In this document: positions 1 through 5,651 of the stretch, in pieces
Layout of the letters: every line of letters starts with the position of its first letter
Position numbering within the stretch: position 1 is the first letter of the stretch
Assembly: GCA_036272735.1 (NCBI GenBank)
Contig: DATAYF010000428.1
Span: 1 to 5,962 of the forward strand
Length of the DNA: 5,962 nucleotides
DNA from: DATAYF01 sp036272735
Lineage (GTDB): Bacteria; Chloroflexota; Ktedonobacteria; Ktedonobacterales; Ktedonobacteraceae
Direction of reading: 5' to 3'
Position numbers and translations under genes: made by a program
The notes under the pieces: model-generated
Database searches by the model: none
The model's input: only the letters and a program-made list of their open reading frames with translations
Told to the model about the DNA's origin: nothing

Positions 1-1
1 C

Positions 2-55
2 GACGACGACGACGGCCTGGCAGGAGCAGCCATCCGTAATAAGCCGAAGAGGTAA
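2..55 (+). CDS. Possible C-terminal tail of an unidentified upstream gene (partial)
   Basis: A frame open from the window edge reads four Asp codons, then a short Gly/Ala stretch, then a basic end (Asn-Lys-Pro-Lys-Arg) before TAA at 53-55. An acidic run closed by a basic tail is a common form of protein C-terminus, and the stop falls about 50 bp before the terminator of the oppositely oriented tRNA, which is a sensible gene boundary. Seventeen codons are too few to identify a family. The GAC repeat could equally be read as Arg or Thr codons in the other frames, so the reading frame is not proven. No terminator for a + strand transcript is visible after the stop. Confidence 0.3.
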   Translation, partial: DDDDGLAGAAIRNKPKR

Positions 56-104
56 AAAGCCGTTTTGCTGTCACTTCTGCTGTCAAACCGATCCTTACCA
101 ACAC

Positions 105-144
105 AAAAAACATCCCAAGCGGCTGTACATGCGGCTTGGGATGT
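105..144 (-). terminator. Intrinsic terminator of the tRNA-Leu transcript
   Basis: Two perfectly complementary 11-nt arms (110-120 and 134-144, the latter reading GCTTGGGATGT) enclose a 13-nt loop. On the - strand the stem is followed directly by a run of T (105-110). It lies 19 bp past the 3' end of the tRNA in the direction of its transcription. No T-run follows the stem on the + strand, so it should act only on the tRNA side. Confidence 0.85.
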
Positions 145-162
145 CGTCGTATACCTACGGGG

Positions 163-246
163 TGCCGAAAGGGGGACTCGAACCCCCATGCCCTTTCGAG
201 CACAACGCCCTGAACGTTGCGTGTCTACCAATTTCACCATTTCGGC
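163..246 (-). tRNA. tRNA-Leu (anticodon CAG)
   Basis: The 84-nt - strand sequence folds as a class II (long variable arm) tRNA. The 7-bp acceptor stem pairs GCCGAAA (240-246) with TTTCGGC (164-170), with discriminator A at 163. The anticodon stem pairs CAACG with CGTTG around the loop TTCAGGG, giving anticodon CAG (210-212), which reads CUG codons. The variable arm is a 5-bp stem TGCTC/GGGCA capped by GAAA (189-202). The T arm is GGGGG-TTCGAGT-CCCCC (171-187), and the D-arm has the usual GG and AGAC. The long variable arm plus the anticodon fit leucine and exclude serine. CCA is not encoded: the discriminator is followed by CCCC, so CCA must be added after transcription. There is no intron. 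Confidence 0.97.
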
Positions 247-288
247 TGAGTATCTTAATCAGTCCATCATTACGTTGGGACGTGCATA

Positions 289-317
289 ATAATAGCCTAT
301 CTCGACCGTCTTGTCAA
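289..317 (-). promoter_or_regulatory. Sigma70-type promoter of the tRNA-Leu gene
   Basis: On the - strand a perfect -35 TTGACA (312-317) and a -10 TATTAT (289-294) are separated by exactly 17 bp. Initiation is expected near 281-283, giving a leader of about 35 nt before the mature tRNA end at 246, to be removed by RNase P. Promoter, tRNA and terminator together make a complete monocistronic unit. Confidence 0.85.
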
Positions 318-472
318 GTAAATTTTCCGCTAACACCATCACCCCTGACTATTGTCAGTAGTGATACATGGGTATGCATCTGTGTGATAAACTGATTGTT
401 AAGGTGTGGTTAAATAAGCGTGACATGTCTGCTCATATATTCGTTGTGAAGAATGGATAAGCAGTACATTTC

Positions 473-480
473 AAGGAGGA
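473..480 (+). promoter_or_regulatory. Strong Shine-Dalgarno of the HD-domain gene
   Basis: AAGGAGGA lies nine bases before the ATG at 490, close to a full anti-16S match, and it fixes the start. No convincing promoter was found in 395-472: TATATT at 436-441 could be a -10 but has no good -35 partner. Confidence 0.85.
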
Positions 481-489
481 TACCTTCTC

Positions 490-1131
490 ATGACAGTTGA
501 GCACTCAGTTGAAGATTTGAGTCAACCGATGGACATACAGCCAACCAAAGAAGAATTATATCTCAGTGGGGGACTCCTGGTTGAAGATTGGCCTCATGCA
601 CGCCACGTGACCCACCTCGCCGTTCAACTCTTCCATGAAACGCTTTCACTACATCACCTCAATGACCAGGACCTTCGCTTGCTCGAACGCGCCGCCCTTT
701 TGCATAATACGGGCATGATGATCGAAGAACGCCGCCACCACAAGCACTCGTTTCGGCTAATCAAAGACACGAACATCCCCGATTTCTCCGATGCTGAGCG
801 CTACGAAATTGCCTGTATCGCTCGCTACCATCGCCGCGCCTTGCCCAGCAAAAATCATGAGGAATTCGCCAGTCTCAAGCACAGCGAGCAAAAACGTGTT
901 TCCGCCCTCGCCTCACTCCTGCGCATCGCCGACGCGCTTGACCATAATCACGATGGCCGCGTCTTACGTATCGCCACCGATCCTACTCAGTGCCGCGACT
1001 CCTTGTGGACATTCATATTGTGGGTGCGTCCCCTTGCCGATCTCGATGAGGAGCTAGAACACGCCCATGATAAAGCCGATCTCTTTGAAAAAGTCTTCAA
1101 GCGTAAAGTTCGTTTCTCACTGCGCGTCTAA
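490..1131 (+). CDS. Stand-alone HD-fold protein related to the C-terminal domain of Ppx/GppA phosphatases
   Basis: The 213-residue soluble protein has no signal peptide or membrane segment. Residues about 35-155 follow the HD domain found after the phosphatase core of exopolyphosphatase/guanosine-pentaphosphatase (Ppx/GppA) proteins: HARHV (36-40), AALLH (68-72), HHKHS (83-87), ARYHRRALP (111-119) and LLRIADALD (143-151). In that family the pattern H...HD...D binds metal or is structural. Here H39, H72 and D148 can be placed, but the Asp after H72 is Asn73 (codons CAT AAT), so a key ligand is missing. The ASKHA ATP/polyphosphate-binding domain that normally precedes this module is absent, so exopolyphosphatase activity is not expected. 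A metal-phosphohydrolase role is possible, and a nucleotide-binding or regulatory role is at least as likely given the substitution. The ATG is fixed by a strong ribosome site. The stop overlaps that of the convergent VOC gene. The fold is fairly certain; the substrate is unknown. Confidence 0.8.
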   Translation: MTVEHSVEDLSQPMDIQPTKEELYLSGGLLVEDWPHARHVTHLAVQLFHETLSLHHLNDQDLRLLERAALLHNTGMMIEERRHHKHSFRLIKDTNIPDFSDAERYEIACIARYHRRALPSKNHEEFASLKHSEQKRVSALASLLRIADALDHNHDGRVLRIATDPTQCRDSLWTFILWVRPLADLDEELEHAHDKADLFEKVFKRKVRFSLRV

Positions 1132-1141
1132 GCCTCGCGCA
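1121..1141. other. Short hairpin spanning the shared stop region of two convergent genes
   Basis: TGCGCG (1121-1126) and CGCGCA (1136-1141) are perfect complements around a 9-nt loop that contains both stop codons (TAA of the HD gene, TAG of the VOC gene on the other strand). No T-run follows on either side, so it is not a canonical intrinsic terminator. It may slow or help release convergent transcripts, or be chance in GC-rich coding sequence. Confidence 0.3.
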
Positions 1142-2030
1142 AAACAATGGCCGCGCCACACGCCTCGTCGGGATGAATCCACACCAGCGAACGTGGCTCT
1201 TCGCGATATGTGTAGCCCACTCCACGCGCTGTAAGATAACGTGTTGCCGCCACCAGATCCTTGACCACCACGGTCATACGGCACACGCCCTCGCCAAATT
1301 GCTGCACGTGCTGAGCAATATCAGAAAAAGGCATTTCCTCTCGTGTACTATCATCTCTTATTGCTGCCAGTTCAAGCTGCTGCGTCCCATTCCCCAGCGG
1401 GAACACAACCAGCGTGGCATTCCAGCCCTCGTCAGCGCCCGAAAATGGTGGCGATGGCTCCAATCCGTAGATATGCTGGAACCGGGTTGTGGCCTCTGCC
1501 GGATCGGCGACGGCGATGGTGGTACTCAATACCCTGACCGCACCCAGTGGATGCTCAGGCGGTGTCTGCCAACCGGCAAGGCGCAAGCGTCGCTCTTCGC
1601 CACTGCTGTCGTGTTGGATAATAAAAGGATAATGTTGGGCCAGGTCTGGCCGCTCGATATCGGTACGCGTCCAGCCACGTGAACGTCCATCAGCCGAGGT
1701 TAAGCTACCTTGGTTGGGCCCGATAAGCGCTACTCCACGCCGCCGCATACCCTCGCTATCGGCTTGCATATCGTCTGTAGCAAGCACGCAATTCAAATAG
1801 CCCTCACCCCTGGCGAGTCGCGCCAACATGTTCGGCTGAGCCTCTTCGGGCGCACGCACGCTGATGAGTTCCAGGTAGGTGTTGCCAATCACAATAATGC
1901 GGTTCGCCGTGCCACCCGTGGGATGCACACCACCGCCACTGGCGACCAGGCCCAATTTCTCGCCAAACGTGCGCGTAGCCTCTGCCAGATTGTGCACACC
2001 AATAATCACGTGGTCGAGTCCTGTGAGCAT
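1128..2030 (-). CDS. Tandem VOC-superfamily (glyoxalase-like) protein
   Basis: The 300-residue protein carries two consecutive VOC domains. Domain 1 (about 1-140) fits the Glyoxalase_3-type pattern: LDHVIIGVHNL (5-15), GGGVHPTGGTANRI (32-45) and YLELI (52-56), then a second half beginning GYLNCVLATDD (77-87). Domain 2 (about 165-300) repeats the architecture: VLSTTIAVADPAEA (167-180), QQLELA (217-222), CRMTVVVKDL (250-259) and IHPDEACGAAIVLRE (285-299). VOC proteins act as metal-dependent lyases, dioxygenases or resistance proteins, using His/Glu ligands on the first and last strands. H7, H36 and E54 are candidate ligands in domain 1. Domain 2 has Thr171 where the first His would lie, so it may be a non-catalytic partner. 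The ATG is preceded at 6 nt by AAAGGT (2037-2042). The gene is the first after the secDF terminator repeat and converges on the HD gene. The substrate cannot be told from sequence. Confidence 0.85.
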   Translation of the reverse strand: MLTGLDHVIIGVHNLAEATRTFGEKLGLVASGGGVHPTGGTANRIIVIGNTYLELISVRAPEEAQPNMLARLARGEGYLNCVLATDDMQADSEGMRRRGVALIGPNQGSLTSADGRSRGWTRTDIERPDLAQHYPFIIQHDSSGEERRLRLAGWQTPPEHPLGAVRVLSTTIAVADPAEATTRFQHIYGLEPSPPFSGADEGWNATLVVFPLGNGTQQLELAAIRDDSTREEMPFSDIAQHVQQFGEGVCRMTVVVKDLVAATRYLTARGVGYTYREEPRSLVWIHPDEACGAAIVLREA

Positions 2031-2058
2031 AAATTTACCTTTCTTTCATAGGATGCTC

Positions 2059-2133
2059 AAAAAAACTGTGGCCCCGATTTATCGTGGGCACGCGCAATGA
2101 ATTGCGCGTGCCCACGATAAATCGGGGCCACAG
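2059..2133 (-). terminator. Long hairpin and T-run ending the secD-secF transcript
   Basis: A perfect inverted repeat with 33-nt arms (2066-2098 and 2101-2133) and only GA between them is followed, on the - strand, by seven T (2059-2065). It begins 26 bp after the secF stop, as expected for an intrinsic terminator. The arms are far longer than a typical terminator stem, so it is probably a repeat element serving as one. On the + strand the stem is followed by ACATTGC, so termination should be one-directional. Confidence 0.75.
2066..2133. repeat. Compound palindrome, 33-bp perfect arms
   Basis: Besides the full-length dyad, each arm holds its own smaller one. GCCCCGAT (2071-2078) can pair with ATCGTGGGC (2081-2089) with a single bulged T, and its mirror does the same at 2110-2128. 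The centre GGGCACGCGCAAT with ATTGCGCGTGCCC (2086-2113) is a third. The element can therefore form one long stem or three short hairpins. Perfect arms in intergenic DNA point to a recent or homogenised REP/MITE-like dispersed element. Copy number cannot be seen here and no flanking target duplication is obvious. Confidence 0.8.
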
Positions 2134-2159
2134 ACATTGCATATATTCCCTGCTTTGCG

Positions 2160-3611
2160 TTAGCGTGAACCTGCCAGTTCGCGGACTTCGCGTTCGCGCT
2201 TCCTGGGAGATAGATCCTTACCTTTGTTGCCACCACCTAATTTATCGAAGCCCATCTCACCATTCTCCCACACCACCAGCAGCATGCTGGCGTTGAAGAT
2301 CGACGAGTAGGTTCCACTGGTGATGCCGATGAGCAGCGTCAGCGTGAAGGTGAAGATGGTTGATCCGGGACCTGCAAACAGCGTCAGGGTCAGCAGGGTT
2401 AAAATCACTGTCAGCGACGTATTCAGCGAACGCGTCATCGTCTGTACCAGACTGGCGTTCACTACTGTTTCAAAACTCTCACCCGTACGCCGCTGCATGT
2501 TTTCACGAATACGGTCGAACACCACAATCGTATCGTGCACTGAGAAGCCGATCACGGTCAACAGGGCCGTGATAAACAGCGCGTCAACCTGAAGGTTGAA
2601 GAGTTCTCCCAAAATCGAGAAGATACCCAGCACCACCAGCACGTCGTGCAACAGCGCAATGATAGCGCAGGCCCCATAGCGCCACGGCTTGTTAACCTTA
2701 CGGAATGCGAACCAAACGTACAATAGAATGAAGAGCGAAGCCGCGATCACGGCGAACACAGCATTGCGTACCGTGTCGGAGGCGACCGAGCCACCCACTG
2801 ATTGGTTACTGATCAATTGCACATATGGGCCATTGTGCTGCAAGAACTGCGGTTGAATAGAACTCCACACGTAGTCTGACTGCACCTGCTTGCTGGTCAG
2901 AATATTAATCGTCTTCGTGGTAGTGCCCTGGCTGACGTCGGTCACATTCACAGGAATGTTCGCACTCGCGCTCTGCGTCGAGGTTGGCGTTGCCGTAGCG
3001 GCTGGCGTGCTTGTCGCCGTGGCTTTGGCAGTACCTTGCGCCGTAGGCGTGTTCTTAGCCGAGGAGGTAGCAGCTTGTGTAGGCGCAGCAGGCACAGGGT
3101 TAGTACCTGTTGACGTTGCAGGCGCACTGGAGGACGTGGTATTCGGGATTTTGCTCAGTGCGCTCTTAATATCACTGACCTGCGGTGTATTCTTGAAACC
3201 AGTCACGATAAGCAAGCCAACGTTCTTGTTGCCTTGTCCACTGGGGATCGCCTCATACAAGGGGGTATTGATGCCCGGATACTTACTAGTCAACGTACCG
3301 CTAATATTGTTTAGCACATTGCTATCAATGGTGGTATTCAGGCGAATCCACACGGTTTTATTGCCTGCCTGTGACGGATTGGCACCAAGATCACCAGTAG
3401 TCACCTGCATATCAGGCAGCTTTAACGGTTTCAGTAACGCAGTTGCTTGCTGCAAAGTAACCGGCGTCTGCGGGCGCAAGGTTACAGTCGAACCACCAGC
3501 GAAGTCAATACCAATTTTCAGGTGGAAGATCGCCAGTACGATCACGCCTGGCACAATCACAAGCAGTGACAGGGCGATGAATAAGAAACGGTATTTTACC
3601 AGGTTAAACAC
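2160..3611 (-). CDS. secF: Protein translocase subunit SecF with enlarged extracytoplasmic domain
   Basis: SecF forms with SecD the proton-motive-force-driven membrane unit that helps pull proteins out of the SecYEG channel. Visible features are TM1 (about 8-29), GIDFAGG (34-40), an extracytoplasmic domain (about 30-280), VGGSVASDTVRNAV (272-285) leading into TM2 (281-303), TM3 (about 313-334), TM4 with GFSVHDTIVVFDRIREN (355-371, carrying the Asp of the proton path), QTMTRSLNTSLT (390-401), TM5-6 (398-446) and a basic cytoplasmic tail. At 483 residues it is about 160 longer than a usual SecF. Much of the excess is a Thr/Ala/Ser/Pro-rich low-complexity stretch (about 158-218). The start is GTG, chosen because AGAGGAG lies 6 nt upstream and the protein then opens at TM1. 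The gene begins 17 bp after secD, so co-transcription and probably translational coupling are expected. Confidence 0.96.
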   Translation of the reverse strand: MFNLVKYRFLFIALSLLVIVPGVIVLAIFHLKIGIDFAGGSTVTLRPQTPVTLQQATALLKPLKLPDMQVTTGDLGANPSQAGNKTVWIRLNTTIDSNVLNNISGTLTSKYPGINTPLYEAIPSGQGNKNVGLLIVTGFKNTPQVSDIKSALSKIPNTTSSSAPATSTGTNPVPAAPTQAATSSAKNTPTAQGTAKATATSTPAATATPTSTQSASANIPVNVTDVSQGTTTKTINILTSKQVQSDYVWSSIQPQFLQHNGPYVQLISNQSVGGSVASDTVRNAVFAVIAASLFILLYVWFAFRKVNKPWRYGACAIIALLHDVLVVLGIFSILGELFNLQVDALFITALLTVIGFSVHDTIVVFDRIRENMQRRTGESFETVVNASLVQTMTRSLNTSLTVILTLLTLTLFAGPGSTIFTFTLTLLIGITSGTYSSIFNASMLLVVWENGEMGFDKLGGGNKGKDLSPRKREREVRELAGSR

Positions 3612-3617
3612 GGCTAT

Positions 3618-3624
3618 CTCCTCT
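3618..3624 (-). promoter_or_regulatory. Shine-Dalgarno fixing the GTG start of secF
   Basis: On the - strand AGAGGAG lies six bases before the GTG at 3609-3611, inside the 17-bp gap after the secD stop. It supports GTG as the true initiation codon and indicates direct ribosome loading on the second cistron. Confidence 0.85.
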
Positions 3625-3628
3625 ACAC

Positions 3629-5053
3629 CTAACTATTGCGCCGCGCCACAGACGCCGTGGTCGTGGACGTGGGTGAAGGTGACATTTCCTCCGTTGACAG
3701 TCCAAACAGGGCGGGGTGGCTGATAGCACCCGTCGGCACGAGCAGGTTCAAGAAGGTGCGTGTGACGACGATGGCGGTAAACATACTGATAACAACGCCC
3801 AGGAACAGCGTCGTTGCGAAACCAACAATGATTGTCGCGCCAAAGTTACTGCCGAAGAAGTACAGCACAGCGCAGGTGATCATCGTCGAACAGTTCGAGT
3901 CACGGATCGAGGGCCAGGCACGTCTCCAACCAATTTCGATGGCACTCGCGAGCAAGCGACCCGCGCGTAGCTCTTCTTTGACGCGCTCGAAGATCAGCAC
4001 GTTAGCGTCTACCGCCATACCAATCGACAGAATGAAACCAGCAATACCGGCCAGCGTCATGGTTACACCCAACAATTTAAAGATGGCAAACACGACGCCC
4101 GTGTAGAGTATGAGCGCGATATCGGCCAGCAGGCCCGGTAGGCGATAGTAGACCAGCATGAAGAGCATCACGATGCCTAGACCAACCGCACCGGCCAGCA
4201 GGCTACTATTGATTGAGCTTTGACCAAGCGTTGGCCCAACCGTCTGCTGACTGGCAATTATTAAAGGAACAGGTAATGCGCCATATTTCAGATCGGTCAC
4301 GATAGTATTGGCCTGCTGCAACGTGAACTGGCCCGTAATCTGACCCTGACCAGAGATCTGACTTTGAATCGCTGCCGAGGTCAGCACCTTGCGATCCAGC
4401 GTCACCGTAAGATCGTTCCCGATGTGGTTGGCCGTAAAGGAACTGAATCTACCAACCGCACTCCCCTTCATCGCGAATTGAATAATATAGCGACCCGATC
4501 CCGTCTGAGTATCCTGCCCAACCTGTAGGCTGCTAGGGTCCAGATCATTACCAGTAAAGAGCGGTTGCGTACTATTATTGTTGCTCTGCACATACTGGGC
4601 AGGATCGAAGGGGGCACTACTCTGCAGCAGGTTGGTACCGGTATCCCAAAACTCTAGTTTACCGGTTCTCAGCAAATCTGTGATAGCAGCCTGCTGGTTT
4701 CCGCCGTTAAAGCCCGGCAACTCAACATCAATGCTGTAACCAGAAGTGGCATGCTGCACACGGATGGTAGGCTCGCTGACGCCAAGACCACCGTTTACAC
4801 GCTGCTCGATCTGCGTGCGGGCCTGATTCATCTGATCAGCGGTAGGGTTCTGTCCTGGTGCGGGCTGAAGCAGAGCGCTCACCCCACCCTGCAGGTCCAA
4901 ACCTTGTTTCAGGATAAATGGGTTGTTAATGCCGTATAGAGGCTTGGTATTCTTATCGACCTTCGTGTCAACATGGGGCCAGAAGTCCACGAACGCCGCG
5001 CCCAAGGCTAACAAGATGATGAAGAAGAGGAGGGTTAATGTTCCTCGCCGCAT
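3629..5053 (-). CDS. secD: Protein translocase subunit SecD
   Basis: SecD is the larger partner of SecF in the Sec accessory complex, and its extracytoplasmic domain captures emerging substrate. In the 474 residues: TM1 (about 5-24), GLDLQGGV (51-58), the P1 region (about 30-280) with TADQMNQARTQIEQRVNGG (71-89), GVSEPTIR (91-98) and TGKLEFWDTG (130-139), TM2 (282-303), TM3 (306-328), TM4 with LAGIAGFILSIGMAVDANVLIFERVKEE (334-361; D349 is the conserved proton-path Asp), then GWRRAWPSIRDSN (375-387) and TM5-6 (388-438). The tail is Ser/Thr-rich. Length is near that of other separately encoded SecD proteins outside Proteobacteria and shorter than the E. coli one. The ATG is preceded by AAGGAAAG (5061-5068). 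It is first in a two-gene operon with secF; no yajC is adjacent here. Confidence 0.97.
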   Translation of the reverse strand: MRRGTLTLLFFIILLALGAAFVDFWPHVDTKVDKNTKPLYGINNPFILKQGLDLQGGVSALLQPAPGQNPTADQMNQARTQIEQRVNGGLGVSEPTIRVQHATSGYSIDVELPGFNGGNQQAAITDLLRTGKLEFWDTGTNLLQSSAPFDPAQYVQSNNNSTQPLFTGNDLDPSSLQVGQDTQTGSGRYIIQFAMKGSAVGRFSSFTANHIGNDLTVTLDRKVLTSAAIQSQISGQGQITGQFTLQQANTIVTDLKYGALPVPLIIASQQTVGPTLGQSSINSSLLAGAVGLGIVMLFMLVYYRLPGLLADIALILYTGVVFAIFKLLGVTMTLAGIAGFILSIGMAVDANVLIFERVKEELRAGRLLASAIEIGWRRAWPSIRDSNCSTMITCAVLYFFGSNFGATIIVGFATTLFLGVVISMFTAIVVTRTFLNLLVPTGAISHPALFGLSTEEMSPSPTSTTTASVARRNS

Positions 5054-5496
5054 ATGTCGTCTTTCCTTTTTGCTCGCTACTTAGTTTTTCTTTCGAAATA
5101 CAGACAAATTCTGCGCTCGTTCAAATAGATCAGTACAGTATCTTCCCGTTGGGCGCGCCAATACTATATTATCTCCCAATGAGAAGCCAGGAACACCTTT
5201 ATAATTACAGAGCAGTATAGCATAGTTGCGTACCTTTGCCTATCCTACCAAGCACCCTACTACTTAGTATAAAGAATGTGACCATGCCGCGAATCGTTTC
5301 AGGGGGAGTTTTGCGCCACGTTGTTATGTTTATATATAGCACATTTGGCCTGCTCGCTTCAACTCGGCGGCCCTGTTTCTTGTATTGACGCAAACAAATT
5401 TATTAGGTGCAATTAATGCCAGTACTTTAATATGAGTACTTTGCTAGTTAAGCCGGTACGCACGTTATTTTGCCAAAGATAGGCTCGTGTACCTTC
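5054..5496. other. Intergenic region upstream of secD; no credible gene
   Basis: No reading frame here has a good ribosome site or recognisable protein features; the longest (5205-5393, -) translates to a composition-biased 62-residue peptide. The region is richer in A+T than its flanks and must carry the secDF promoter. Several - strand -10-like hexamers occur (TATATA at 5333-5338 and several TATACT-like sequences between 5160 and 5275), but only one has a reasonable -35. An 8-base direct repeat AGTACTTT occurs at 5421-5428 and 5435-5442. No riboswitch or tRNA was recognised. Confidence 0.5.
5333..5362 (-). promoter_or_regulatory. Candidate secDF promoter
   Basis: On the - strand TTGAAG (5357-5362) and TATATA (5333-5338) are 18 bp apart. 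Use of this site would give a leader of roughly 270 nt before secD, which is long. Other AT-rich hexamers nearer to secD lack -35 partners, so this is only the best of several weak options. Confidence 0.3.
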
Positions 5497-5525
5497 CTTT
5501 TCTCAGAAAAGTTGTAAATTTCTGA
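5497..5525. repeat. Two overlapping, mutually exclusive small hairpins
   Basis: CTTTTC (5497-5502) pairs with GAAAAG (5506-5511) around TCA. TCAGAAA (5503-5509) pairs instead with TTTCTGA (5519-5525) around nine bases. The shared segment allows only one at a time. Position upstream of the transposase suggests a subterminal structure of the mobile element, but this is inference. Confidence 0.35.
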
Positions 5526-5548
5526 CAAGGAATTCATGAATCTGGACG

Positions 5549-5606
5549 ACTTCATTACAGAATTTCCGGCTTGAAAGCCCCCGCGATTCTATCCGGGGGA
5601 TGAAGT
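5549..5606 (+). repeat. Structured leader upstream of TnpB-like gene
   Basis: An outer 7-bp stem ACTTCAT (5549-5555) / ATGAAGT (5600-5606) encloses two hairpins: TTTC/GAAA (5563-5566, 5573-5576) and CCCCCG/CGGGGG (5578-5583, 5594-5599, 10-nt loop). A C-run/G-run hairpin followed by GATGAAG resembles what is commonly seen at right ends of IS200/IS605-family elements, where the omega RNA scaffold ends. Here it lies 5' of the transposase on the same strand, so it may be the left end of this element or the right end of an older neighbour. Confidence 0.45.
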
Positions 5607-5651
5607 GAGCAGAGAGATCATCCAGCAGTAGAGTGAGAGGCAAAGCAAACA

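Noticed and set aside
1..16. CGA/GAC trinucleotide repeat at the window edge as a microsatellite or CRISPR fragment
   Set aside because: Only about four units, most simply an acidic run in a coding tail; no spacer-repeat pattern anywhere in the window.
65..395. Two overlapping + strand frames across the tRNA region
   Set aside because: They run through the antisense of a tRNA-Leu gene and its terminator and promoter; no protein features. A Cys-rich stretch near 60-90 in one frame is not a complete zinc motif.
436..441. TATATT as a -10 for the HD gene
   Set aside because: No acceptable -35 at 16-18 bp spacing; the neighbouring GTGACA is only about 10 bp away.
1173..1682. A 169-codon + strand frame opposite the VOC gene
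   Set aside because: Cys/His/Arg-rich composition with no motif or ribosome site; the - strand VOC frame has clear repeated domain patterns.
2890..3723. A 277-codon + strand reading frame rich in Val, Ala and Leu, looking like a membrane protein
   Set aside because: It is antisense to secF and the secD end. Its hydrophobicity comes from the complement of the Thr/Ala/Ser codons of the SecF insertion, and the - strand frame has strong family motifs.
5205..5393. A 62-codon - strand frame upstream of secD
   Set aside because: No Shine-Dalgarno, no family resemblance, and it overlaps the best candidate secDF promoter. Left unannotated.
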